Shown in pieces: positions 1-7,189 of a stretch of 37,138 nucleotides of DNA (within the stretch, counting starts at the first letter, position 1; every line of letters begins with the position of its first letter). Below the pieces are notes generated by a model. That model was not told the DNA's origin and searched no databases. It worked only from the letters and a program-made list of their open reading frames with translations. The stretch is taken from assembly GCA_003644895.1 (NCBI GenBank), contig QNDO01000001.1, forward strand, positions 1 through 37,138, read 5' to 3'. Position numbers and translations under genes: made by a program. The DNA comes from Candidatus Hydrothermota bacterium. GTDB taxonomy: Bacteria; Hydrothermota; Hydrothermia; UBA1063.

Positions 1-230
1 GGATCCGGCATCTGTTCATAACTTCTAATTACTCTCTTTAAAGTTTTTACAGTAAGATAGCCTGTGATCAATAGAATATCCGCCTGACGCGGAGTTGCCA
101 TTGGGGCTATCCCAAATCTTTCCATATCAAATCTCGATGTCATTGTGGGAGGCATTTCTACCGCACCACAGCCGGTGCAGAAGTGCATCATCCATAAAGA
201 TCTTGATTGAGCAAATTTGAAAAGTCCCAT
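1..230 (-). CDS. NuoB-like small subunit of Mbx/Mbs-type complex (partial, 3' end outside window)
   Basis: Only the first 77 codons are present; the gene runs off the left edge. The translation begins MGLFKFAQSRSLWMMHF and then has a CTGCGAVE motif (Cys18, Cys21), the first cysteine pair of the [4Fe-4S]-binding small subunit of complex I and group 4 hydrogenases. It continues with the family-typical segment MATPRQADILLITGYLT. It starts five bases after the NuoH-like stop, with GGAGGT upstream. In the Pyrococcus mbx/mbs order the NuoB-like subunit J follows M (NuoH-like), exactly as here. The subunit would pass electrons from ferredoxin-linked clusters to the catalytic subunit. The large subunit and the polyferredoxin that would decide between hydrogenase and sulfane-sulfur reductase lie outside the window. 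Confidence 0.9.
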   Translation of the reverse strand, partial: MGLFKFAQSRSLWMMHFCTGCGAVEMPPTMTSRFDMERFGIAPMATPRQADILLITGYLTVKTLKRVIRSYEQMPD

Positions 231-235
231 TTTTC

Positions 236-1129
236 TCACCTCCAGATTGCAACAATGAGTAAGCCTATAAGGCTTATGACGAGCGGGTATTTCCAGTAAA
301 ATTTAACAGCCTGCCCAATTCTAAATCTCGGCATAACTGCATTAATAATCACTAGAGTGATGAAGAGAAAAAATGTTTTCAATATGAAGGTCAACCAGTT
401 ACCTCCACCAAAGAATATATCCACAACAAGGCCGGTCTCAACAATGATACCTACAGCATGATAGAGCTGGAGCAATCCAAGGAATTTTCCACTGTATTCC
501 ACCATTGGTCCTGACGCAATTTCATGGGGAGCAATCACCTGATCGAAGGGTTTTTCACCCATCATACCATGGAGGGCTATAAGTCCTGCAAAAGCAGATA
601 TAAAGAATGGGAAGACATTCCAATGAGGAAAGGCAGATTGTACAGTAACAAGAGTCGCTATGGATGCGGTTCTGTGATGTATCATCGGAGCAAGAACCGA
701 AAGGAAGAATACCAACTCATACCCCAGCATGAGGGTTAATCCTCTTGCTATACCTATGGTTGCGTTGGGATTTGCCCCCTCGCCTGCTCCCAAAGCCATT
801 CCCAATGGAGCAACTACAAGAAGATAAAATACCACGAAAATATCGCCTTCAAAAGAGAAGAGGGGTCTGAAACTCCCGAGAGGAATGAAAAATAGGCTTA
901 CAAGAACCCCGGTAAAGGCAATTACGGGCCCCAGATTGAACATTACCCCGTGACTTGCTTCGTTACTCTTGGCAAACAGCTTGAGAACGTCCAGAATATT
1001 CTGATAGAAGGGGGGACCATATCTTCTGTGAATCCTTGCTATAACTTTACGTGCAATACCTCCATATAGGAGTCCAAGAATAATTACTCCAAAAACTATT
1101 CCCAGGTATTCAATAATTTTCAGAACCAT
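236..1129 (-). CDS. NuoH-like membrane subunit (MbxM/MbsM-like)
   Basis: This 297-residue polytopic protein belongs to the NuoH/respiratory-chain subunit 1 family, which anchors the peripheral redox arm to the membrane arm. The motif RRYGPPFYQNILDVLKL (about residues 36-52) and the acidic loop GEKPFDQVIAPHEIASGP (about 191-208) are characteristic of the family. About eight hydrophobic helices are visible. The start ATG has GGAGG six to seven bases upstream and overlaps the end of the preceding antiporter gene by ten bases, so it is translationally coupled. Its place between two antiporter-like subunits and the NuoB-like gene matches mbxM. It is normal in length for the family. I infer a role in ferredoxin-driven ion pumping. 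Confidence 0.9.
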   Translation of the reverse strand: MVLKIIEYLGIVFGVIILGLLYGGIARKVIARIHRRYGPPFYQNILDVLKLFAKSNEASHGVMFNLGPVIAFTGVLVSLFFIPLGSFRPLFSFEGDIFVVFYLLVVAPLGMALGAGEGANPNATIGIARGLTLMLGYELVFFLSVLAPMIHHRTASIATLVTVQSAFPHWNVFPFFISAFAGLIALHGMMGEKPFDQVIAPHEIASGPMVEYSGKFLGLLQLYHAVGIIVETGLVVDIFFGGGNWLTFILKTFFLFITLVIINAVMPRFRIGQAVKFYWKYPLVISLIGLLIVAIWR

Positions 1130-2925
1130 AGTTTACCTCCATAGATTAAGATTAAGAGGAGAAGAGTAAACCCCAGGTAAACTATATAGTCGCCGTGACT
1201 ACCACTGTACACTCTCCTTACAGCATCTCCCAACCCATCAACAAATTTAGAAAGCCAGTCATATAAGGACTCTATTCGTAATTTAAGAAAGCCTTTTATT
1301 TCTCTTTCCAGAAAGAGGTAAAAGTCATCTACATAATGGAGTTTATAACTTTCGTCCACAACCTCACCGGCTGTGAAATTATCGAATTGATGCACTTTCC
1401 TGGTTCTGCCGCCAAGAAGATAAACTATGAAAGCAAAGACAAAGGCTGCAGCAAACACAATTCCCACATAAAGTGCATTAAATTTGCCCAGTGAGGTGAC
1501 AATGTATGAGTAGCTATGTTCTATCTTGCCGATTCCAAATATGGAGAGGAATCTATCGATATAATAGAGTACTATTCCAGGCTGCACACCAAAGAGGAGC
1601 AAAGGAATTAAGAGAACTATAATCGGGAAGGTGAAGTTAAAAGGTGCCTCTTTTAGATCTTCATATTTAGAGGGTAGTGGACCAAGAAATATAGAGTACA
1701 CAAGTCTGAAGGAATACAGAAATGCGGTTATTGATGCGGTAAAAATGACTGCCGCAAGGAGTATTCTACCCTCTATTATAAAACTTTCGTATAACATCCA
1801 CTTGCCAGGGAAACCCACTGTAGGTGGAATACCGGATAATGCAATGATCCCGAAAAGAAGACCTATGAAAGAAACGGGCATCTTTTTGATCAATCCTCCC
1901 AGTTCCGTCATTCTGGTTGTGCCTGTCCTGTAGGCAACAGATGCAATGGTGAAGAAGAGGAGGGTTTCAAAGATTGCGTGGCCAACAAATTGAAAAGCTC
2001 CAGCTGATATGGATAAGGGGGTTGCAAGAGCGATACCCGCTACAACATACCCGAGCTGGCTTATGCTGGAATAAGCGAGAAGTTCCTTTGAATCATCCTT
2101 TGTTGTGGCATATATTCCTGCAAAAAGGGCAGTAATACCTCCGAGCCACGCAAGAGTGAGCTGCAGGTACTTTGCCCCTATAAAGAATTTCGCAAAAGTG
2201 TAAAACATTATGAGGAAGTAGCCGAAAATTCCTATCTTCGAAACAGCGCCGGATAAAAGCGCAGTGAAGGAATGAGGACTATCTCTATAAGCATCCTTAA
2301 CCCAAACATGGAACGGCATCAGAGCGGATTTTACCGCAAATCCAGCAAAGAGTAGAAGAAATAGTACTAACTTCTGTGCTTTACCAAGATAGTGGACCTC
2401 ATTCATGAAATAGCTGCCTGTAAATCTGTACAATATCGCTATTGCTGCCACTATAAAATATGCACCCAATAGATTCCATATGAGATACTTAACGGCACTT
2501 TCCTTCCTGCCATCCCAGATACCAAAGAATGAAAATAAGGTAACAAGCTCCAAGGAGAGGAAAAGTGTTATGGAATCGTATGCATTCACAAAGAGAAGCA
2601 TTCCGGCAAGCAGGAACTGTACAGATAGGTAATAGAAATCACTGTGTTTTTCCTTGAATGAAGCAAGAATGGAAAGGAAGCCTATCACCACCACTATCTC
2701 CCCGATAAGCCAGGACAGGGGAGAAAAGGCCACAGCGTGGAGTTTGAATAACCCTATATCTATGGTGAAACCATATAACTTTCCATATAAGATGGAGTGG
2801 AAATAAAGGGAAAGTGTTGAACTGGTGAAGGCAATCGCATGTCCGAGGTGTTTCGAAATCTTGGCGCCGAGGTAAGTGAGAATCCCACCAACAAATAAAA
2901 TTAGCAAAATATAGAAAAGGGTCAT
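1120..2925 (-). CDS. Antiporter-like subunit, NuoL/MbxH'-like
   Basis: This 601-residue protein is the second large antiporter-like subunit of the complex (NuoL/MrpA-D family). It keeps the key ion-path residues: a glutamate in LFLSLELVTLF (near residue 126), a lysine in AVKSALMPFHVW (near 199), a lysine in GAVSKIG and one in GFPGKWML. The C-terminal hundred residues contain an amphipathic stretch followed by a final hydrophobic helix, like the lateral helix of NuoL-type subunits and of MbsH'. A start at the ATG 2925 is preferred over the in-frame TTG six bases upstream, because GGAGG then sits six bases before it. Having two antiporter subunits (H and H') is typical of Mbx/Mbs; Mbh hydrogenases have one. 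Confidence 0.88.
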   Translation of the reverse strand: MTLFYILLILFVGGILTYLGAKISKHLGHAIAFTSSTLSLYFHSILYGKLYGFTIDIGLFKLHAVAFSPLSWLIGEIVVVIGFLSILASFKEKHSDFYYLSVQFLLAGMLLFVNAYDSITLFLSLELVTLFSFFGIWDGRKESAVKYLIWNLLGAYFIVAAIAILYRFTGSYFMNEVHYLGKAQKLVLFLLLFAGFAVKSALMPFHVWVKDAYRDSPHSFTALLSGAVSKIGIFGYFLIMFYTFAKFFIGAKYLQLTLAWLGGITALFAGIYATTKDDSKELLAYSSISQLGYVVAGIALATPLSISAGAFQFVGHAIFETLLFFTIASVAYRTGTTRMTELGGLIKKMPVSFIGLLFGIIALSGIPPTVGFPGKWMLYESFIIEGRILLAAVIFTASITAFLYSFRLVYSIFLGPLPSKYEDLKEAPFNFTFPIIVLLIPLLLFGVQPGIVLYYIDRFLSIFGIGKIEHSYSYIVTSLGKFNALYVGIVFAAAFVFAFIVYLLGGRTRKVHQFDNFTAGEVVDESYKLHYVDDFYLFLEREIKGFLKLRIESLYDWLSKFVDGLGDAVRRVYSGSHGDYIVYLGFTLLLLILIYGGKLWF

Positions 2926-2927
2926 GG

Positions 2928-4385
2928 TCAACCTCCAATTACCAGATTTATGTATGAAAACTTCATAAATATCGCTTCAGATGCTTTTTCAAAGAGAGGA
3001 GTGATTAATCCCGGATTTACGCCAATAATAATTATGAATGCAGCCATAGCAATGATGGGCATTGCTTCAAGAAGATGGATTTCAAGATGAGAAGCCTCTT
3101 CATTTCTTTCGTAAAGGATTTTCATAAATCTCACATAGTAATAAACTTCGACTATTGCACCCGTCAAAATCAGAGAGAGTAAGAGATAAAGCCCTTGTTT
3201 CCCGGTGGATAAAAGAATAGATAACTTGCTCCAGAATCCTGCAAATAAAGGAAATCCTAAAAGGTTAAGAATAGCCAGAGAAAACAGGAGACCAAGCAGA
3301 GGGTTTTTCCTTCCCAGCCCTTTGTAATCATCCAGTTTATAAATCCCGAGATTTTTGATCACCATTCCCACCAGTAAAAAGAGAGCAACCTTTGACACTG
3401 CATGATTTACACCCTGAAATATAGCTGCTTTTAAGGCAGGGATTGTGCCTATCCCAAAAATTGCCACAACAAGTCCCATCTGACCTATGGAAGAATATGC
3501 TAACATTCTTTTAACCCGCTTCTGCTTCAGAGCTGATAATTCTGCAATCAGAAACGTCATAATTCCAAAAACGATTAATAGCTTGCTTCTTAATGGTAAA
3601 TCCAACAGAGTAAAGGTAAGCCTTATTAAAGCGTAGAGGCCGGCTTTTGAAATAACTCCTGCAAGAAGTGCAGAAATTCCCTCTCCAGCGCCCTGGTACG
3701 CATCCGGGGCCCAGCCATTGAATGGAAAAATTTCAGATTCCACAAAGAAAGCTACAAGAATCAGAAGGAAGGCAACAAGTGCAACACTTTTATTTATAAA
3801 AGGCAACTTTGCGGCGATATCTGCTATATTTAAGGTACCTGTCTGTCCATAAAGAAGCGCGATTGCCACGAGAAAAAGAGAGGAACCTATGGAGCTAATT
3901 ATTAGATATTTTATACCCCCTTCCAGCGATGCTTTCTGTTTCCTTATGGAGACCAGTGCGTATGATGAGATGGCAGTAATCTCAAAAAATACAAACAGAT
4001 TGAAAAGATCTCCAGTCATAATAATTCCGGATGCGCCCATTAAATTTAGAATGAGGAGAGTGAAAAATTTGTCTTCAGGTTCCTCACCGGGGTGAGCAAG
4101 ATAATATAATGAAATCAGGAAGCCAATTGTTAGTACAATTAGAAGAAATACAGCGGAGAATGGTTCCACAACCAGATTGATAGAAAAGGGAGGTTTAAAT
4201 CCCGCAGTATAGGCAATTACTGGTGTTCTCAGAGATTTGAGTGCTAGACTAGCACCGATGTATAGATCGAAACCAATGGTTAAAAAGGCAATTATTTTTC
4301 CTGTACGTTTTACGAAAGGAGAGATAAGTGCTATGAAAAAAGCACCGAAAAGTGATATTGCAATAATCAGTATCGGATTCACCAT
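2928..4385 (-). CDS. Antiporter-like subunit, MnhD/MrpD/MbxH-like
   Basis: A 485-residue, roughly 14-helix protein of the proton-translocating NADH dehydrogenase/MrpD family. The conserved helix-5 glutamate is present in LFVFFEITAISSYA (Glu135), and lysines occur in GVISKAG and FAGFWSKLSILL. The helix-7 motif reads FFVESEIFPFNGWAPDAYQ, so the position five before the proline, normally the essential lysine, is Glu216. In this complex the protein would form one of the two ion channels of the membrane arm. It overlaps the MnhC-like gene by seven bases and has GGAGATGAG before its ATG. The length is normal. The lysine-to-glutamate change is read directly from the sequence; its effect is not known. 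Confidence 0.88.
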   Translation of the reverse strand: MVNPILIIAISLFGAFFIALISPFVKRTGKIIAFLTIGFDLYIGASLALKSLRTPVIAYTAGFKPPFSINLVVEPFSAVFLLIVLTIGFLISLYYLAHPGEEPEDKFFTLLILNLMGASGIIMTGDLFNLFVFFEITAISSYALVSIRKQKASLEGGIKYLIISSIGSSLFLVAIALLYGQTGTLNIADIAAKLPFINKSVALVAFLLILVAFFVESEIFPFNGWAPDAYQGAGEGISALLAGVISKAGLYALIRLTFTLLDLPLRSKLLIVFGIMTFLIAELSALKQKRVKRMLAYSSIGQMGLVVAIFGIGTIPALKAAIFQGVNHAVSKVALFLLVGMVIKNLGIYKLDDYKGLGRKNPLLGLLFSLAILNLLGFPLFAGFWSKLSILLSTGKQGLYLLLSLILTGAIVEVYYYVRFMKILYERNEEASHLEIHLLEAMPIIAMAAFIIIIGVNPGLITPLFEKASEAIFMKFSYINLVIGG

Positions 4386-4723
4386 CTCATCTCCTTTATT
4401 TTTCTAATATCTAAGGAATTATTCTTTTCATATATTCTTACTACTATAGAAAGAGCCATTGCAGTGACAGCAACACCTATAACTATGGCTGTGAGAACAA
4501 GAGCCTGAGGTATAGGATCAACCACTTTTGTCCAAGTTTTGTTCATAATAGGTGCAGTTCCACCACTTATATACCCTGTGGTTATAAGAAGAAGATTCAC
4601 CCCTGTCTCCATAATATTCAATCCAATTATAATCTTGATGAGATTCCTTTTGGTTGCTGCGATCATGATTCCGCCAATAATTAAAGCAATGGCAGCACCG
4701 TAAAACATTGCTCCGCCATTCAT
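4379..4723 (-). CDS. MnhC/MrpC/NuoK-like subunit (MbxG-like)
   Basis: This 114-residue, three-helix protein belongs to the NuoK/MrpC family. The diagnostic segment NLIKIIIGLNIMETGVNLLL has the helix-2 glutamate (in NIMETGVN), and DPIPQALVLTAIVIG is the classic helix-3 motif with the DP-x-PQALVLTAIVI signature shared by Mrp antiporters. It starts at an ATG whose last bases overlap the stop codon of the MnhB-like gene (ATGA), with AAGGAGG upstream. It would sit next to the MnhD-like subunit in the sodium/proton antiporter module. Length and motifs are normal for the family. Confidence 0.9.
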   Translation of the reverse strand: MNGGAMFYGAAIALIIGGIMIAATKRNLIKIIIGLNIMETGVNLLLITTGYISGGTAPIMNKTWTKVVDPIPQALVLTAIVIGVAVTAMALSIVVRIYEKNNSLDIRKIKEMRW

Positions 4724-5403
4724 TTCTCTTCCTCCTTAAGATTTCTAAGAACACCGGTCATCTCGGCTCCCACTTTGAATCCAATTAAAATATAGATAAG
4801 GGGAATAATTCCGGCGCTCAGCAACTTGCCGGGTATACCTTTAGGGAGGAAGTTAGCAAGAAAACTGTTTAGCATTACAAGTCCTAACAGCCCTGTGATA
4901 ACATAGAGTATACCTGCTGTTCCTTCGGTGAGAGAAAGGGTTTTTTCAGAAACTTCCTTTTGTGTATAGGCTAAGAATAAGAGGAGAAAGGCAGAAGCTA
5001 TAATCACCCCTCCGGGAAAACCACCTCCAGGTGTTAGATGTCCGTGAACAAATACATATGTGCCAAAAAGAATGATAAGTGGAAAGATATATCTTGCTGC
5101 TGTGCTGACAATTAGAGAAGAGGGTTCTTTTTCTTTCGATTTAAATCTCAATCCGTGAAGCAGGGCTCCAAGAGCTGTGGCAGCAAGGAAAAGTACAGTT
5201 ACTTCTCCGAGTGTATCAAAACCCCTGTAAAGAACCACCACCGCAGTGACAATATTCTGGGAACCTGTCTCCTTCATTCCGTAATCTATATAATGTCTGG
5301 CAACAACTGTTTTGTCCTCGCCGAAAGTATTATATTTAACCACACTGTAAAGAGACAGTCCTAGCAGTACAAATAGAAGAATAATCAATACTTTTTTTAT
5401 CAT
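4720..5403 (-). CDS. Fused MbhE/MrpA-tail and MnhB-like subunit
   Basis: The 227 residues combine two pieces that are separate in Mbh-type operons. The first, about residues 1-85, contains NIVTAVVVLYRGFDTLGEV, which matches the last MrpA helices (MbhE-like). The second, about 95-220, contains HGHLTPGGGFPGGVIIA, the hallmark of MnhB/MrpB. About six hydrophobic helices are visible. The protein would link the antiporter subunits to the small MrpEFG-like subunits. The ATG overlaps the preceding stop (ATGA). The fusion is read directly; similar joined forms occur in Mrp-type gene sets, so this is a family variant and not an assembly artefact. Confidence 0.85.
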   Translation of the reverse strand: MIKKVLIILLFVLLGLSLYSVVKYNTFGEDKTVVARHYIDYGMKETGSQNIVTAVVVLYRGFDTLGEVTVLFLAATALGALLHGLRFKSKEKEPSSLIVSTAARYIFPLIILFGTYVFVHGHLTPGGGFPGGVIIASAFLLLFLAYTQKEVSEKTLSLTEGTAGILYVITGLLGLVMLNSFLANFLPKGIPGKLLSAGIIPLIYILIGFKVGAEMTGVLRNLKEEEK

Positions 5404-5651
5404 TTTTCAAACCTCTCTGTTTTCTTCAAAACATAAACGAAAATACCTGTTGTGAGTCCTGCTCCAATTGCAGCTTCGGTGATAGCTACATCTGGTGCTT
5501 GAAGGATTAAATAAAGGATAGATGCTATCAGACTGATGGTACCTGAAGAGAGTACCGCTACAAGAAGATCTTTTGTGACCCAAGCTACTATGGTAGCACC
5601 GAGCATGAAGAGGACCAAGATGGAAACAAATATGATAATTATACTACTCAT
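5400..5651 (-). CDS. MrpA C-terminal domain-like subunit (DUF4040, MbxD-like)
   Basis: An 83-residue, three-helix protein with the segment LQAPDVAITEAAIGAGLTT, diagnostic for the MrpA C-terminal region that is a separate subunit (MbhD/MbxD) in group 4 respiratory complexes. A longer reading frame exists upstream, but the ATG at 5651 is chosen because GGGGAGG lies six bases before it and the alternative start lies deep inside the MnhG-like gene. It overlaps that gene by eight bases and the next gene by four. Its role is as part of the antiporter module. Confidence 0.87.
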   Translation of the reverse strand: MSSIIIIFVSILVLFMLGATIVAWVTKDLLVAVLSSGTISLIASILYLILQAPDVAITEAAIGAGLTTGIFVYVLKKTERFEK

Positions 5652-5970
5652 CTTTTTCCTCCCCGTATTGATCAACAACACTTTTTTCTGTTAATTTAAC
5701 CCCCATTTTGTAGCTTGCTCTCCCTATGGCATGGGCTGCGACGGGGTTTGTGAGAAGTAAGAAGAATGCAATAACGAGTGACTTGAGGAACCAGGAGGGT
5801 TCTATTATGCCCACACCCACTATGGTGGAAAAAGCTCCGAGTGTTGTGCATTTTGTTCCTGCCTGCAGTCTGTTGTAAACATCGGGCATTCTGAAGACTC
5901 CGAGGGAACCCAGAAACAAAAAGATAACTCCGATTAAAATCAATATTTCACCAAAAATCATGTTCCACAT
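5644..5970 (-). CDS. MnhG/MrpG-like subunit (MbxC-like)
   Basis: A 108-residue protein of the MrpG family, with three hydrophobic helices and the conserved segment GVFRMPDVYNRLQAGTKCTTLG (about residues 25-46). It is a small membrane subunit of Mrp antiporters and of Mbh/Mbx complexes, needed for the sodium/proton exchange module. It begins with AGGAGGT five bases before ATG and overlaps the stop codon of the MnhF-like gene by one base. The C-terminus is short and charged. The length is normal. Confidence 0.9.
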   Translation of the reverse strand: MWNMIFGEILILIGVIFLFLGSLGVFRMPDVYNRLQAGTKCTTLGAFSTIVGVGIIEPSWFLKSLVIAFFLLLTNPVAAHAIGRASYKMGVKLTEKSVVDQYGEEKDE

Positions 5971-6242
5971 CAGAGACCTCCTTCGAAATACCTAGCAATG
6001 GCAAGCACAGTTATGAAGGCAAGGACTGCATATACAAGGGCAACATCCATATATATTCCTCTCTTGAAGAAAAGAGAGAACAGAACAAGAAGTGCTGTTG
6101 TTACTGTAGTCATGGCATCGACTGAGACAACTCTGTCAGAGGAGGTAGGACCAAGAATAAACCGGAGGAAAAGCAGAAACAGGCCCAGAAGAATAAAGCC
6201 TGCATAGATATACCACATCAATCCAGAAACCGCTTGAGACAT
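5970..6242 (-). CDS. MnhF/MrpF-like subunit (MbxB-like)
   Basis: This 90-residue, three-helix protein carries the MrpF motif LGPTSSDRVVSVDAMTT (about residues 30-46) and the helix DVALVYAVLAFITVLAIARY. MrpF-like subunits pair with MrpE and MrpG in the antiporter module. The start is set by GGGAGG upstream of ATG 6242, inside the end of the MnhE-like gene (overlap 25 bases). The spacing and order are those of mbxA-B-C. Confidence 0.9.
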   Translation of the reverse strand: MSQAVSGLMWYIYAGFILLGLFLLFLRFILGPTSSDRVVSVDAMTTVTTALLVLFSLFFKRGIYMDVALVYAVLAFITVLAIARYFEGGL

Positions 6243-6715
6243 CTTTCAAACCTCCCTGATATGGCTTTTGATGCTTCTTCTGTATCGGTTGTTTGTACAT
6301 TTATCCAGTGGATATACAGGGTATCATCCTTAATATCCAGAGTGAAGGTTCCTGGGGTAAGTGTAATGGAATTGGCAACAAGGAGCTTACCAAGATCACT
6401 TTTCATATTGGTTTTGATCTTTACAATGCCGGGTTTAATAGGTAGTTTTGGGTGAATTACTCTATACGCAACATCGAGGTTTGCCTTTATCATCTCCCAG
6501 ATGAGATAAGGAAAGTAAATAATTCCGCAGAATATTTTTTTGGGAGTAAGGTTCAAAAGTCCCTTTTCAGTAAAGTAGCGGTATGTGAAGAGTGCCAGTA
6601 CAAGAGAAATTACGACTCCGGCAATGAGTTCCTCTGAATCTAATTTACCAGTGAAAATTACCCAGAGGATAAACATAATAATGGCTGTATACAGCCATCT
6701 GGAGATGTTTTTCAT
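6218..6715 (-). CDS. MnhE/MrpE-like subunit, first gene of the Mbx operon (MbxA-like)
   Basis: A 165-residue MrpE-family protein with two N-terminal hydrophobic helices, the segment PYLIWEMIKANLDVAYRV (about residues 73-90) and a soluble tail containing LLVANSITLTPGTFTLDI, all typical of the family. It is the first gene after the promoter at 6753-6781. Two adjacent ATG codons occur (6718 and 6715); the second is preferred because AGGAGG is only one base from the first. It has the usual length for MrpE. Confidence 0.9.
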   Translation of the reverse strand: MKNISRWLYTAIIMFILWVIFTGKLDSEELIAGVVISLVLALFTYRYFTEKGLLNLTPKKIFCGIIYFPYLIWEMIKANLDVAYRVIHPKLPIKPGIVKIKTNMKSDLGKLLVANSITLTPGTFTLDIKDDTLYIHWINVQTTDTEEASKAISGRFERCLKRFLD

Positions 6716-6735
6716 CATCCCTCCTTGTGCAAGTT

Positions 6736-6757
6736 ATAATTTTCACATGAAAATTAT
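6736..6757. promoter_or_regulatory. Palindromic operator candidate overlapping the Mbx -10 box
   Basis: Two perfect 10-base arms, ATAATTTTCA and TGAAAATTAT, are separated by only CA. Two further outer pairs (GT/AC) match after one mismatch. The palindrome includes most of the -10 box and is centred on the expected transcription start, as for a repressor site. It lies between the Mbx operon and the divergent cupin gene. The binding protein is not identifiable from this window. Confidence 0.6.
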
Positions 6758-6781
6758 GACACTTTAATCATGTTTTGTCAA
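6753..6781 (-). promoter_or_regulatory. Sigma70-type promoter of the Mbx operon
   Basis: On the minus strand, TTGACA (6781-6776) is followed after exactly 17 bases by CATAAT (6758-6753). The -35 box is a perfect consensus match and the -10 box has one mismatch. Transcription should start near 6746, about 30 bases before the first gene. Confidence 0.75.
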
Positions 6782-6795
6782 GCATTACTCTTTCC

Positions 6796-6824
6796 TTGAA
6801 ATTTCGTCCTCAAGAATCTAAAAT
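6796..6824 (+). promoter_or_regulatory. Possible promoter of the cupin gene
   Basis: TTGAAA (6796-6801), a 17-base spacer and TAAAAT (6819-6824) give a moderate promoter match. The implied start near 6831 would leave a leader of about 13 bases that just holds the AAAGGAGG ribosome site. The match is weaker than that of the divergent Mbx promoter. Confidence 0.4.
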
Positions 6825-6843
6825 TTACCAAAAGGAGGCTAAA

Positions 6844-7188
6844 ATGAAGGCGAAAGCGGTTCATTATACAGAAATTGTGGAAAAACCTGTAGAAATGGAA
6901 GGTGTTAAGGATGTTACAATAAGATGGTTGATTTCGGTAGAGGATAATGCACCAAATTTCTATATGAGAATGTTTACAGTTCAACCTGGTGGTTATACAC
7001 CATACCATTCACATCCTTACGAACACGAGGTTTTTATTCTCGAAGGAGAGGGGATTGTGGTAATAGAGGATAAAGAGCACAAAATGAAAGAAGGATATGT
7101 TATAGCTGTTCCTCCAGATGTAAAGCATCAGTTTAAAAATACAGGAAATGGAGCTTTAAGATTTTTATGTTTGATTCCAAAGCGTTGA
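6844..7188 (+). CDS. Single-domain cupin protein
   Basis: A 114-residue single-domain cupin. Motif 1 is GGYTPYHSHPYEHEVFILEGEG with metal-binding candidates His55, His57 and Glu62; motif 2 is GYVIAVPPDVKHQFKN with His95. All four ligands of a metal cupin are therefore present. The start at 6844 is fixed by AAAGGAGG six bases upstream; a longer frame reaching 6775 would begin within the promoter region. The gene is divergent from the Mbx operon and shares its regulatory region. The substrate cannot be named: small cupins include dioxygenases, isomerases and ligand-binding proteins. Its stop is one base from the stop of the convergent barrel gene. Confidence 0.85.
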   Translation: MKAKAVHYTEIVEKPVEMEGVKDVTIRWLISVEDNAPNFYMRMFTVQPGGYTPYHSHPYEHEVFILEGEGIVVIEDKEHKMKEGYVIAVPPDVKHQFKNTGNGALRFLCLIPKR

Positions 7189-7189
7189 A

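Noticed and set aside
1..6. The window begins exactly with a BamHI site (GGATCC), and 37 kb is a typical fosmid insert size.
   Set aside because: The bases continue the NuoB-like reading frame (Asp-Pro), so they are genomic; cloning origin cannot be shown and has no biological meaning.
524..739. Plus-strand open frame of 71 codons inside the NuoH-like gene.
   Set aside because: It lies opposite a clearly conserved gene, has no family features and is typical of shadow frames.
6775..6843. Longer N-terminus for the cupin protein.
   Set aside because: It would extend into the Mbx/cupin promoter region, whereas a strong ribosome site directly precedes ATG 6844.
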